A DNA stretch of 64,000 bases from Treponema sp. UBA6367. Lineage in GTDB: Bacteria; Spirochaetota; Spirochaetia; Treponematales; Treponemataceae. Location: NCBI GenBank assembly GCA_002437725.1, contig DJRF01000019.1:155502-219501 (forward strand), given 5' to 3'. Each line of letters begins with the position of its first letter. Within the stretch, counting starts at the first letter, position 1. The notes beneath the pieces were generated by a model. It searched no databases. It was not told the DNA's origin and worked only from the letters and a program-made list of their open reading frames with translations. The translations under genes were made by a program, and so were the position numbers. This document shows, one piece after another, positions 25,429 through 35,457 of this stretch.

Positions 25429-26109
25429 ATGAAACATGGAAAGAAATATCGCGCATCCGCTGCAAAATACGATTTAACAAAAAAATACGATGTAGCATCT
25501 GCTTGTAAAATGGTACAAGACATGAAATTAGCTAACTTTGATGAAACTGTAGAAGCTCACATCAATGTTAAGTTGGATAAATCTACTTCTGTACGTGATA
25601 CATTGGTATTCCCAAATCAATTCAGAGGTGAAAAGAAAGTTCTTGTTTTCTGTCAGCCTGGACGTGTTCAGGAAGCTTTGGATGCTGGTGCTGCTTATGC
25701 AGGTTCTGATGAATACATTGAAAAAGTTAAGGGTGGCTGGCTTGATTTTGATATAGCTGTAGCAACTCCTGACATGATGAAAGATGTAGGTCGTCTTGGT
25801 ATGGTTTTGGGTCGAAAAGGACTTATGCCTAACCCTAAGACTGGAACAGTAACTAATGACATCGTAAATGCTATCGGCGAACTTAAAAAGGGTCGTACAG
25901 AATATCGTGCAGACAAAACAGGAGTAATTCATATTTCTGTAGGTAAATGCTCAATGGATCCTGCTAAAGTTGCTGAAAACGTAAATGTATTGATTGCAGA
26001 AGTTTCAAAGAAAGCTCCTAACGGAGTTGTTGAAAACTTTATTCAGTCAATATCCCTCAGTTCAACTATGGGCCCTGGCGTATGGGTTGGCATGAAGGAA
26101 GGTGAATAA
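25429..26109 (+). CDS. rplA: 50S ribosomal protein L1
   Basis: 226 residues with the L1 motifs 'ETVEAHINVKLDKS', 'GRKGLMPNPKTGTV' and 'YRADKTGVIH'. L1 forms the mobile stalk at the E site and in other bacteria represses its own operon by binding the leader; the leader before rplK is a candidate. One base after rplK's last codon region, two bases before rplJ. Confidence 0.97.
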   Translation: MKHGKKYRASAAKYDLTKKYDVASACKMVQDMKLANFDETVEAHINVKLDKSTSVRDTLVFPNQFRGEKKVLVFCQPGRVQEALDAGAAYAGSDEYIEKVKGGWLDFDIAVATPDMMKDVGRLGMVLGRKGLMPNPKTGTVTNDIVNAIGELKKGRTEYRADKTGVIHISVGKCSMDPAKVAENVNVLIAEVSKKAPNGVVENFIQSISLSSTMGPGVWVGMKEGE

Positions 26110-26111
26110 TT

Positions 26112-26624
26112 ATGGCAATGATGGCAAAAAAGATTCAGTCTGCAAAAACAGTTGCTATTGATGAAGCAAAAAAATCTTTTGCAGATTACAATAGTTTTAT
26201 CTTCGCTGATTATCGCGGAATGACTGTTGAACAGATTTCTAAACTTCGCAAGAAGCTCAGAGAACAAAATGCAGTTCTTAAAGTAGTAAAGAATAACTTT
26301 GCTAGAATTGCATTTGAATCAATGGATATAAACAACGTTGCTGATTATCTTAAAGGACCTACAGTTATCTGTATGGCTAACGAAGATGCAAATGTTGTTG
26401 CAAAAACTCTTTTTGATTTTTCAAAAGAAGCTCCTGTTACAGTAAAAGGTGCTTGCGTTGAAAAAGAAATTTACGACGCTGCAAAAATCGAAGCGTTTTC
26501 AAAAGTTCCTGGAAAGAAAGAACTTATTGCTATGCTTATGTCTGCAATCAACGGACCTGCTCGTCAGTTGGCTGCAACTATCAAAGCTTACGCAGAAAAG
26601 AAAGAAGCAGAAGGTTCAAACTAG
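26112..26624 (+). CDS. rplJ: 50S ribosomal protein L10
   Basis: 170 residues; 'FADYRGMTVEQISKLRKKLR' and 'KNNFARIAFE' are typical. The C-terminal helix carries L7/L12 dimers. Start at 26112 (MAMMAKK) or 26121; GGAAGG sits upstream of both. Translation is probably coupled to rplA. Confidence 0.96.
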   Translation: MAMMAKKIQSAKTVAIDEAKKSFADYNSFIFADYRGMTVEQISKLRKKLREQNAVLKVVKNNFARIAFESMDINNVADYLKGPTVICMANEDANVVAKTLFDFSKEAPVTVKGACVEKEIYDAAKIEAFSKVPGKKELIAMLMSAINGPARQLAATIKAYAEKKEAEGSN

Positions 26625-26662
26625 TAACCTGGCTTTTTTCAAAAAGATTCTTATGAATCTAT

Positions 26663-26742
26663 ACACGGTCAGGCTTCATAGCTGTCGACTGTCCGTGATG
26701 ATTTGCAGAAAAATCCGTATGGATTGCTTACTGCAAGCGCTC
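26663..26742 (+). promoter_or_regulatory. structured leader between rplJ and rplL
   Basis: The 159-base gap holds two stems: CACGGTCAG with CTGTCCGTG (about 26665–26698) and TTGCAG with CTGCAA (26702–26735), the latter enclosing ATCC-GTAT-GGAT. It may be a processing or attenuation site that sets the L12:L10 ratio; no factor is known from the sequence. Confidence 0.5.
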
Positions 26743-26783
26743 AAAAGGGCGTATATTTTATTCATATTTGTGAGGAAGACAAT

Positions 26784-27161
26784 ATGGCAGCATTAACAAC
26801 AGATCAGATTTTGGACGCAATCTCTGGCATGACAGTTTTGGAATGTTCAGAACTTGTAAAAGCAATGGAAGAAAAATTCGGCGTTACAGCAGCAGTTGCT
26901 GTAGCAGCAGCTCCAGCAGCAGGCGCAGCAGCAGGCGCAGAAGAACAGACAGAATTCACTGTAACTCTTGATAGCTTTGACGCTGCTAAAAAGATTCCTG
27001 TTATCAAAGTTGTTCGCGAAATCACAGGACTTGGTCTTGGAGAAGCAAAAGCTTTGGTTGAAGGTGCTCCAAAAGAAGTTAAAGCTGGCGTAAGCAAGGC
27101 TGATGCAGATGCTATGATAGCTAAGATTACAGAAGCTGGTGGTAAGGCTTCAAAGAAATAA
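26784..27161 (+). CDS. rplL: 50S ribosomal protein L7/L12
   Basis: 125 residues from the ATG at 26784 (MAALTTDQILDAI), SD GAGGAAG. Alanine-rich hinge 'AAVAVAAAPAAGAAAGA' and C-terminal 'LGLGEAKALVEGAPKEVK'. It recruits translational GTPases to the ribosome. The frame is open for 27 codons upstream but that part is the leader. Confidence 0.97.
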   Translation: MAALTTDQILDAISGMTVLECSELVKAMEEKFGVTAAVAVAAAPAAGAAAGAEEQTEFTVTLDSFDAAKKIPVIKVVREITGLGLGEAKALVEGAPKEVKAGVSKADADAMIAKITEAGGKASKK

Positions 27162-27185
27162 GTTTTTGACGCTTATTTAAGACTG

Positions 27186-27219
27186 TTCCTAAAAAATTGC
27201 TTTGTCAGCTTTTTAGGAA
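27186..27219 (+). terminator. hairpin after rplL
   Basis: TTCCTAAAAA with TTTTTAGGAA; the T-run follows only after seven bases, so it may be partial. Confidence 0.5.
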
Positions 27220-27260
27220 TAAGTTGTTTTTTAAGTTATTGTGCTACAGTAGCTTAAATA

Positions 27261-27328
27261 AAAAGGGTCTGTTTTGAAAATGAGTTTTGCGCTTTTGCAA
27301 AAGCATTTTTAAAATAAGTCCCTTTTTG
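27261..27328 (+). terminator. long hairpin between rplL and rpoB
   Basis: AAAAGGG (27261) pairs with CCCTTTTT (27320), with inner pairing GAAAATG/CATTTTT and GCTTTTGC. Probably reduces read-through into rpoB. The remaining 160 bases before rpoB form a leader with small stems (CCCAAATCCCTTGGG near 27399) and no clear promoter. Confidence 0.65.
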
Positions 27329-27489
27329 TGTATTTGCTCTTTTTTGTGAGAGTTTTTATTAGGTCTAACCTATTAGTTCTTTTATATTTAAGTAAACCCA
27401 AATCCCTTGGGAAATCAGAGTTTTCTGTGCTGTGCAGAGTTTCTTGCATGTAGCAGATTTCAACTGAATCTATATTTTAGGGGGAACAG

Positions 27490-30400
27490 ATGTTCGCAAA
27501 GACACGAACAATCAACCGTCAGTATATCGGTAAGGATATTCAGAATTTTATGGATGTTCCTGATTTGATATCTGTTCAAACCGATTCTTATGAAAGTTTT
27601 CTACAGGCAGATCGCCTTAGAAAAGGTGAACCATTGCTTAATCAAGGGCTTCAGGAAGTTTTTACTTCTACATTTCCTATTGAAAGTCCGAACGGCGATA
27701 TGTCATTAGAGTTTGAATATTACGAACTTGAATATGACAAAATGAAGTTTTCAGAACTTGAATGTAAGCAAAAAGGTGCTACTTATTCCGTTCCATTAAA
27801 AGCAAAAATAAATCTAACATTCTTAAATGATGGACATATAATCCAAAAAGACATCTACATGGGCGATATTCCTCTTATGACAGATAGAGGAACCTTTATT
27901 ATAAATGGGGCAGAACGCGTTGTTGTTTCTCAGATTCATCGTTCTCCTGGTGTTATTTTCCAGCATGAAAAAGGCGTTTATTCTAGCCGAATTATACCTT
28001 ATCGAGGTTCTTGGCTTGAATTTGAAATTGACCAAAAGAAAGAGCTTATTTTTGCAAAGATTGATAGAAAAAAGAAGATTTTGGGTACAATTTTCCTTCG
28101 TGCGTTAGGATATAACACTCGAGAAGAAATAATTAGTGCTTTTTATAAAACAGAAAAAACAAAAGTTGAAGATTCTACACAGGTGCGGGAAGCCTTGGTT
28201 GACAGAGTTCTTGCTCAGGCAGTTATCGTAAAAGATGAAAATGGCGAAGAAAAACGTCTGTTCAATGCGGGCGTTCGGCTTCACCCTCATGATATTGACG
28301 ATTTAGTTGCTAACAATGTTCAAGAAATTTCTGTAATTGTTTTCAGCACAAAGAAGAATCCTAACGATAAAGATGAAAAAAATGATTCGCTTGATTCACA
28401 GATTATAATCAATTGTTTTGAACGCGAAGAAGTTCGTTTTGTAAAAGAGGGTTCTATCGATAATGAGCCTACAAAAGAAGACGCTTTGGCTGCTGTTTAT
28501 GCAATTCTTATGCCTGGTGAGCCTATAACTGTGGATGCAGCCGAAAAAGATTTGACTACAATGTTCTTTAGTGAACGCCGCTATGATCTTGGTCGTGTTG
28601 GTCGCTACAAGCTTAACAAAAAATTCGATTATCCTGAGGATGTAAAAGATTTTACTCTCATAAAAGATGATATTATCAATACGATGAAAACTCTTATCAA
28701 TGTTTACATTGGTGAAGACCAGATTGACGATATTGATCATTTGGGAAACCGTCGTATTCGCTGTGTGGGAGAACTTCTTACAAATCAGTTGAAAACTGCG
28801 TTCAGCAGAATGGAAAGAATTGTAAAAGAACGCATGAGTATCAAAGAAAATGATACAATGAAACCTCAGGATTTAATCTCTATTAAACCTATTGTTGCTG
28901 CGATTCGAGAGTTCTACGGTTCTAGCCAGCTTTCGCAGTTCATGGATCAGGTAAATCCGCTTTCTGAACTTACTCATAAACGCCGATTAAACGCTTTAGG
29001 ACCTGGCGGTCTTTCTAGAGACAGAGCTGGTTTTGAAGTTCGCGATGTACACTATTCTCATTACGGACGTATGTGTCCTATTGAAACTCCTGAAGGTCCG
29101 AATATTGGTCTTATAGTTTCGCTTGCAATGTACACTCGTATAAATGATTACGGCTTCCTTGAAGCTCCTTACAGAAAAGTTGTGGATGGAAAGGCAACAA
29201 AGGAAGTTGAATATCTCTCGGCTATGGACGAAGATAAATATTATATTGGGCAGCTTGTTCCTGGAATTAAGGAAGATGGTTCGTTCCCAACGGATATGAT
29301 TTCTGTTCGTCACCGCGGGGATTATACTCAGCGTTCGCCAAAAGATGTTCAGTACATCGACGTTTCTCCACGTCAGGTAATATCTGTTTCTGCGTCATTG
29401 ATTCCGTTCCTTGAACACGACGATGCTAACCGTGCGCTCATGGGCTGTAACATGCAGCGTCAAGGTGTTCCTTTGCTGTTCCCAGAGCCTCCTCATGTAG
29501 GAACTGGCATGGAACGAAAAACTGCTTACGATTCTGGAGTTCTTGTAAAGGCTAAGTATGAAGGTGATGTTACTTATGTTGCAAGCGATGTTATTCGTGT
29601 AAAGCCTACAGATTCTTCAGCAGGTGAAGTAACAGAATACAAGCTTTTAAAATATCAAAGAACAAATAACGATACTTGTAACCATCAAAGACCAATTGTT
29701 GAGGTTGGACAGCATGTAAAGAAAGGCGATGTTCTTGCCGACGGTCCTGCAACATTTAATGGAGAACTTGCTTTGGGACGAAACCTTCTTGTAGGATTCG
29801 TCCCTTGGAATGGATACAACTATGAGGATGCTGTTTTGATTTCTCAGCGAGTTGTTCGCGAAGATATGTACACAACTATCCATATTAAAGAGTTTGAAGT
29901 TGAAGTTCGAGAAACGAAACTTGGTCCTGAAAAAATTACTCGCGATATTCCTAACAAAGCAGAAAAGGATCTTGATAACCTTGATGCAGAAGGTATTGTT
30001 CGCATTGGCGCAAAGGTTCGTTCTGGAGACATTCTTGTTGGAAAAGTAACTCCTAAGAATGATACCGAAACAACTCCAGAGTTTAAGCTTTTAAATTCAA
30101 TCTTTGGTGAAAAGGCAAAAGAAGTAAGGGATTCTTCTTTGCACGTTCCTCATGGAATTGAAGGTGTTGTAATTGATATTCAGCGAATGAAGAGAATGGA
30201 AGGCGATGAGCTTTCTCCTGGCGTTGATGAAGTTGTAAAAGTAATTATTGCCAATAAGCGAAAACTTCGCGAAGGCGACAAGATGGCCGGCCGACACGGA
30301 AACAAAGGTGTTGTTGCGCGAATTCTTCCGCCAGAAGATATGCCTTATTTGGAAGATGGTACTCCGCTTGATGTTTGCTTAAATCCTCTAGGTGTACCTT

Positions 30401-31035
30401 CCCGAATGAATATTGGTCAGATTATGGAATCTGAACTTGGAATTGCTGGAAAATATTTAAATCAATTCTTTGAATCTCCTGTATTCCAGTCGCCAAGTCA
30501 GGAGCAAATTGCTGATAAGCTAAAAGAAGCTGGTCTTTCTCCAGATTGCAAGCAAATTGTTCGAAGCGGTCAGACTGGAGAACCTTTTATCAATCCAATC
30601 TTTGTCGGCGTAATTTACTTCCTTAAATTGCATCACTTGGTTGATGATAAGATGCACGCCCGTTCTACAGGACCTTATTCACTTGTTACTCAGCAGCCAC
30701 TTGGTGGTAAGGCTCAGTTCGGTGGTCAGCGTCTTGGAGAAATGGAAGTCTGGGCTCTTGAAGCTTACGGTGCTGCAAACTGTCTTCAGGAGATGATGAC
30801 AATCAAGTCTGATGATATGACGGGTCGTTCAAAGATTTACGAATCTATTGTAAAAGGCGACCCTTCTTCTCCAGCTGGTGTTCCGGAGGCGTTCAACGTA
30901 ATGGTTCAGGAATTGCGTGGATTGGCACTCGATTTTACGATTTACGATGACAAGGGCAAACAAATTGCGCTAACAGAACGTGATCAAGAATTGATTGACA
31001 AAGCTTCGTCTGGTTTTGACAAAGAAGCAAGATAA
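27490..31035 (+). CDS. rpoB: RNA polymerase beta subunit
   Basis: 1181 residues, full length. Conserved segments include 'GTFIINGAERVVVSQ', the rifampicin cluster I (about residues 477–503), 'GRMCPIETPEGPN', the catalytic 'KMAGRHGNKGVV' and the C-terminal 'KAQFGGQRLGEMEVWALEA'. The residue equivalent to E. coli Ser531 is Asn (codon 28990–28992) and Asn518 is Val; the first change is the established basis for natural rifampicin resistance in spirochaetes. SD GGGGG. Confidence 0.98.
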   Translation: MFAKTRTINRQYIGKDIQNFMDVPDLISVQTDSYESFLQADRLRKGEPLLNQGLQEVFTSTFPIESPNGDMSLEFEYYELEYDKMKFSELECKQKGATYSVPLKAKINLTFLNDGHIIQKDIYMGDIPLMTDRGTFIINGAERVVVSQIHRSPGVIFQHEKGVYSSRIIPYRGSWLEFEIDQKKELIFAKIDRKKKILGTIFLRALGYNTREEIISAFYKTEKTKVEDSTQVREALVDRVLAQAVIVKDENGEEKRLFNAGVRLHPHDIDDLVANNVQEISVIVFSTKKNPNDKDEKNDSLDSQIIINCFEREEVRFVKEGSIDNEPTKEDALAAVYAILMPGEPITVDAAEKDLTTMFFSERRYDLGRVGRYKLNKKFDYPEDVKDFTLIKDDIINTMKTLINVYIGEDQIDDIDHLGNRRIRCVGELLTNQLKTAFSRMERIVKERMSIKENDTMKPQDLISIKPIVAAIREFYGSSQLSQFMDQVNPLSELTHKRRLNALGPGGLSRDRAGFEVRDVHYSHYGRMCPIETPEGPNIGLIVSLAMYTRINDYGFLEAPYRKVVDGKATKEVEYLSAMDEDKYYIGQLVPGIKEDGSFPTDMISVRHRGDYTQRSPKDVQYIDVSPRQVISVSASLIPFLEHDDANRALMGCNMQRQGVPLLFPEPPHVGTGMERKTAYDSGVLVKAKYEGDVTYVASDVIRVKPTDSSAGEVTEYKLLKYQRTNNDTCNHQRPIVEVGQHVKKGDVLADGPATFNGELALGRNLLVGFVPWNGYNYEDAVLISQRVVREDMYTTIHIKEFEVEVRETKLGPEKITRDIPNKAEKDLDNLDAEGIVRIGAKVRSGDILVGKVTPKNDTETTPEFKLLNSIFGEKAKEVRDSSLHVPHGIEGVVIDIQRMKRMEGDELSPGVDEVVKVIIANKRKLREGDKMAGRHGNKGVVARILPPEDMPYLEDGTPLDVCLNPLGVPSRMNIGQIMESELGIAGKYLNQFFESPVFQSPSQEQIADKLKEAGLSPDCKQIVRSGQTGEPFINPIFVGVIYFLKLHHLVDDKMHARSTGPYSLVTQQPLGGKAQFGGQRLGEMEVWALEAYGAANCLQEMMTIKSDDMTGRSKIYESIVKGDPSSPAGVPEAFNVMVQELRGLALDFTIYDDKGKQIALTERDQELIDKASSGFDKEAR

Positions 31036-31048
31036 TAGGAGATATTAA

Positions 31049-34000
31049 ATGCGTGATATTCAAGATTTCGCAAGTCTTAAAATAAAATTGGCTTCTCCAG
31101 ATACCATTCGTGCATGGTCTTATGGTGAAGTAAAGAAACCGGAAACTATAAATTATCGAACTCTTCGTCCAGAGAAGGACGGTCTTTTTTGCGAACGCAT
31201 TTTCGGAACTACAAAGGAATGGGAATGTTATTGCGGAAAATTTAAGTCTATTCGCTATAAAGGTGTAATTTGCGACCGCTGCGGCGTTGAGGTTACTCAC
31301 TATAAAGTTCGCCGTGAACGCACTGGTCATATTGAGCTTGCAGCTCCTGTAAGCCATATTTGGTATTACCGCTCTGTTCCTAGCAGAATGGGGCTTCTTT
31401 TGGATATGCAGGTTGCTCAGCTTCGTTCTGTTCTATATTACGAAAAATATATTGTAATTGACGCAGGCGACACTGACTTAAAAAGAATGCAGCTTCTTTC
31501 TGAAGATGAATATCTTGAAGCTCGTGACCGCTATGGTGAGACTTTTACTGCGGATATGGGTGCAGAGGCTATTAAAACGCTTTTAGACCAAACTGATTTG
31601 GACGCTCTCGCTGCGGAATTGCGTGCAAAGATGATTGAAAAAGGCGCAAAAAGCGATAAGCGTCTTTTAAAGCGCATTGAAATTGTAGAAAATTTTCGCT
31701 CTTCAGGAAATAAAGCTTCTTGGATGATTTTGGATGTTATTCCAGTAATTCCACCTGATTTGCGTCCAATGGTTCAGCTTGATGGCGGAAGATTTGCGAC
31801 ATCGGATTTGAACGATCTTTATCGCCGTGTAATAAACAGAAATAATCGCTTGAAAAGACTTCAGCAGCTTTCTGCTCCAGATATTATTATTCGCAATGAA
31901 AAACGCATGCTTCAGGAAGCTGTTGACGCTTTGTTTGATAATTCAAAACGCAAGCGGGTTGTAAAGGGTGCTTCAAACCGACCATTAAAGTCTATTTCGG
32001 ACATGATAAAGGGTAAGCAAGGTCGTTTCCGTCAGAATCTTCTTGGTAAACGCGTTGACTATTCAGGGCGTTCAGTAATCGTTGTTGGCCCAGAACTAAA
32101 ACTTTGGCAGTGCGGTCTTCCAACAAAAATGGCATTGGAACTTTTTAAGCCATTTATAATGAAGAAACTCGTTGATAAAGGCGTAGTCACAAATATAAAA
32201 CGAGCTAAAATGCAAGTGGAGGCTGAAGCTCCAGAGGTATTTAGCATCCTTGATGAAGTAGTTCGCGAGCATCCTGTAATGTTAAACCGTGCGCCTACAC
32301 TTCACCGACTTGGTATTCTTGCATTTGAGCCAGTTCTTGTTGAAGGAAAAGCTCTAAAACTTCATCCTCTTGCTTGTAAGTCGTTTAATGCCGACTTTGA
32401 TGGCGACCAGATGGCTATTCACGTTCCTCTTACTCAAGCAGCGCAGATGGAATGTTGGACTTTGATGCTTTCTGCAAGAAACTTGCTTGATCCTGCGAAC
32501 GGAAACACAATTGTGGCGCCTTCTCAGGATATGGTTCTTGGTATCTACTACATGACTTCCATAAAGCCTGGTTCAAAGGGAACTGGAAAACGCTTTAGTG
32601 ATTCTGATGAAGTTCGACTTGCCGCCGAAAGCGGCGCAATTGAATGGCAGGCTGCTATAAAAGTTCCAGCTCCAAAAGATTCTTTTAAAGAAGGCGAATT
32701 CAAGGCTGGTGATTTAATAGAAACTACTGCTGGACGGCTTGCATTTAATGAAGCAATGCCTCAAGAAGTTCGTTACGTAAATGAACTTATGGGCGACAAA
32801 AAACTCAAGGCGATGATTGAACATGTTTATCATACGCAAGGTGCATGGCTTACAATTCAAATGCTGGATGCAATTAAGTCAGTAGGTTATAAAAACGCAA
32901 CTTTCTATGGCGCGACTCTTTGTATGGACGACATCATTATTCCTAAAGAAAAGAAGGAAATGGTTGAAAAAGCAAACAAAGAAGTTGAAAAGATTGTAAA
33001 CCAGTATAGCCGTGGTGAAATTACTGCGGAAGAGCGTTACAACCGAGTAACCGATATTTGGTCTAGAACGAACGATGAACTTACAAAGATAATGTACGAC
33101 AATCTTGGAAAAGATAAAGATGGTTTCAATACTATTTACATGATGGCAACGTCAGGTGCGCGCGGTTCTAAAAAGCAGATTTCTCAGCTTGCCGCAATGC
33201 GTGGACTTATGGCTAAGCCTAGTGGAGAAATTATAGAACTTCCAATTCGCTCAAACTTTAAAGAAGGTCTTTCGGTTATTGAATACTTTATTTCAACTAA
33301 CGGTGCTAGAAAAGGTCTTTCTGATACTGCGTTGAAAACCGCCGATGCAGGTTACATGACTCGCCGTCTTGTTGACGTTGCTCAGGATGTTGTTGTAAAC
33401 GATGAGGATTGTGGAACTATAAACGGTATTGACTATGCGGCAATTAAGGAAGGTGATGAAATTGTTGTTCATCTTGCGGACAGAATTGTAGGTCATTACA
33501 CAATTGAACGCGTTGTTCATCCAATTACAGGCGAACTTATTTGCGATGTAAATCAGTACATTGATCCTGTTCTTGCTAAAAAAATTGAAGACGCCGGCGT
33601 TGAAAAAGTAAAGCTTAGAACAGTTCTTACATGCGAAGCTCAGCACGGAATTTGTATCAAGTGCTATGGACAGAACCTTGCACGCAATAAGATTGTAGAA
33701 ATTGGTGAAGCCGTAGGAATCATTGCAGCTCAGTCAATTGGGCAGCCAGGTACTCAGCTTACTTTGAGAACGTTCCACTCTGGTGGTACAGCCGATAAGT
33801 CTACAGAAGATAACCACATTGTTTTGAAATTCCCGGCAATTATAACTGATGTTCAGGGAACTCACGTCGAAATGGATGATGGCAGCTGGTTGTTCACTCG
33901 TAAAGGTTTTATGAATGTCATCAGGATTCTTGATAGCATAAAACTTGAAAAAGGTGATGAACTTTCTGTAAAAGATGGCGTAAGCCTTATGAAGGACAGT

Positions 34001-35314
34001 TTGCTTCTTAAGAGAGGCGGAAAGGATATCACCGCATCTGCTTCTGGAAAAGTTATAATAATAGGCGATATGCTTTATCTTACTAGCAAACAGATTAAAG
34101 TAGAAATCGCAAATGGTTCTACTCTATCTGTAAAAGCAAACGATATAGTAAAAGCAGATCAGCCGATAGGAACTTTTGATCAGTACTCAGATCCTATTAT
34201 TGCAGAAAGCGACGGTTACGTTCACTTTGAAGATATAATTCCAGGTTCAACGCTTGCTGAAAAGGTTGATATGAAGTCTGGTTCTGTAGAAAGAACGATT
34301 TCAGATCTTCACCTTGATATAAAACAGCCTCGTATTCTTGTAACGGATGAAGCTGGTAACGAAATGGGTAGTTACTATCTTCCTGCTGGTGCGGTTCTTC
34401 TTGTGGAAGATAAACAGCAGATAAAAGCCGGTGAAACTCTTGCAAAAATGCCAAAGGCAGCCGCTAAAACAAACGATATTACTGGTGGTATTCCTCGCGT
34501 TACAGAACTTTTTGAAGCTAGAAAGCCAAAGAATATTTGTGTTCTTGCGCAGATTTCTGGTCTTATTAAGTTTAATGGAATTACCAAAGCAAAACGTGTT
34601 GTTACAATTGAAGATGAGTTTGGAAGGAAGTACGAGCATCTTGTTCCAACAAACAAACACATGATTGTGCGCGATGGCGACCGAATTGAAGCTGGAGAGC
34701 GTCTGTGCGACGGTTCTCCAAATCCAAGCGATATTCTTGCTATTCTTGGAGAAAATGCTCTTCAGAATTATCTTATGGATCAGATTCAGGCGGTTTATCG
34801 TGCCCAGGGCGTATCTATAAACGATAAGCACATTGGTGTAATTGTTCGTCAAATGCTTCGCAAGGTAGAAGTTGTTGCTGTAGGTGATACGAAATTTATA
34901 TATGGTCAACAAGTTGATAAGTACAAGTTCCATGAAGAAAATAAGCGTGTGATTGCTGCTGGTGGACAACCTGCTGTTGCTCGGCCAATGTATCAGGGAA
35001 TTACAAAAGCTGCTTTGAATGTTGATTCATTTATTTCTGCCGCTTCGTTCCAGGAAACAACTCGTGTTCTTACGAATGCAGCTATTTCTGGAGCTTCTGA
35101 TGGTCTCCACGGAATTAAGGAAAATGTTGCTATCGGACACATGATTCCAGCCGGAACTGGTATTAGAAACTATAAGAACATAAAGCTTTTTGACGGAAGT
35201 GACAGAGATTTGGATCTTCAAATGGAAGAAATTTTGGAACGAAGACGTCTTGAAGAAGAAAGACTTCAAAATTCTGAAATTGAGCCTGTTTTCGAAAGTG
35301 AAGATTCTGACTAG
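31049..35314 (+). CDS. rpoC: RNA polymerase beta-prime subunit
   Basis: 1421 residues. N-terminal zinc-binding Cys cluster ('CYCGKFK' near 60 and 'CDRCGVEV'), the active-site NADFDGDQ motif near residue 446 coordinating Mg2+, the bridge-helix region 'GARGSKKQISQLAAMRG', trigger-loop segment 'SIGQPGTQLTLRTFHSGG' region, and a second Cys cluster 'CEAQHGICIKCYG'. Starts 13 bases after rpoB with SD AGGAG. The usual next genes rpsL and rpsG are not present. Confidence 0.98.
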   Translation: MRDIQDFASLKIKLASPDTIRAWSYGEVKKPETINYRTLRPEKDGLFCERIFGTTKEWECYCGKFKSIRYKGVICDRCGVEVTHYKVRRERTGHIELAAPVSHIWYYRSVPSRMGLLLDMQVAQLRSVLYYEKYIVIDAGDTDLKRMQLLSEDEYLEARDRYGETFTADMGAEAIKTLLDQTDLDALAAELRAKMIEKGAKSDKRLLKRIEIVENFRSSGNKASWMILDVIPVIPPDLRPMVQLDGGRFATSDLNDLYRRVINRNNRLKRLQQLSAPDIIIRNEKRMLQEAVDALFDNSKRKRVVKGASNRPLKSISDMIKGKQGRFRQNLLGKRVDYSGRSVIVVGPELKLWQCGLPTKMALELFKPFIMKKLVDKGVVTNIKRAKMQVEAEAPEVFSILDEVVREHPVMLNRAPTLHRLGILAFEPVLVEGKALKLHPLACKSFNADFDGDQMAIHVPLTQAAQMECWTLMLSARNLLDPANGNTIVAPSQDMVLGIYYMTSIKPGSKGTGKRFSDSDEVRLAAESGAIEWQAAIKVPAPKDSFKEGEFKAGDLIETTAGRLAFNEAMPQEVRYVNELMGDKKLKAMIEHVYHTQGAWLTIQMLDAIKSVGYKNATFYGATLCMDDIIIPKEKKEMVEKANKEVEKIVNQYSRGEITAEERYNRVTDIWSRTNDELTKIMYDNLGKDKDGFNTIYMMATSGARGSKKQISQLAAMRGLMAKPSGEIIELPIRSNFKEGLSVIEYFISTNGARKGLSDTALKTADAGYMTRRLVDVAQDVVVNDEDCGTINGIDYAAIKEGDEIVVHLADRIVGHYTIERVVHPITGELICDVNQYIDPVLAKKIEDAGVEKVKLRTVLTCEAQHGICIKCYGQNLARNKIVEIGEAVGIIAAQSIGQPGTQLTLRTFHSGGTADKSTEDNHIVLKFPAIITDVQGTHVEMDDGSWLFTRKGFMNVIRILDSIKLEKGDELSVKDGVSLMKDSLLLKRGGKDITASASGKVIIIGDMLYLTSKQIKVEIANGSTLSVKANDIVKADQPIGTFDQYSDPIIAESDGYVHFEDIIPGSTLAEKVDMKSGSVERTISDLHLDIKQPRILVTDEAGNEMGSYYLPAGAVLLVEDKQQIKAGETLAKMPKAAAKTNDITGGIPRVTELFEARKPKNICVLAQISGLIKFNGITKAKRVVTIEDEFGRKYEHLVPTNKHMIVRDGDRIEAGERLCDGSPNPSDILAILGENALQNYLMDQIQAVYRAQGVSINDKHIGVIVRQMLRKVEVVAVGDTKFIYGQQVDKYKFHEENKRVIAAGGQPAVARPMYQGITKAALNVDSFISAASFQETTRVLTNAAISGASDGLHGIKENVAIGHMIPAGTGIRNYKNIKLFDGSDRDLDLQMEEILERRRLEEERLQNSEIEPVFESEDSD

Positions 35315-35336
35315 TTTGTAAGCTGTTAAAATTGAT

Positions 35337-35374
35337 AAAGCATTGCGCAGAAATGTTTTTCTGCGCAATGCTTT
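35337..35374. terminator. strong hairpin after rpoC
   Basis: AAAGCATTGCGCAGAAA pairs exactly with TTTCTGCGCAATGCTTT, a 17-bp stem. T-run is weak, so Rho-independent action is probable but not certain. It marks the boundary between the core operon and the accessory region. Confidence 0.8.
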
Positions 35375-35457
35375 ACAAATATCAATTCTGCTCGTAAGTT
35401 TTAAATTGTTAATTTTGCACTATATATGTTATTATAAAAAGTAAAACTGAGGATAAT

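Noticed and set aside
26703..26783. 27-codon N-terminal extension of L7/L12
   Set aside because: It corresponds to the structured leader; the SD and family N-terminus are at 26784.
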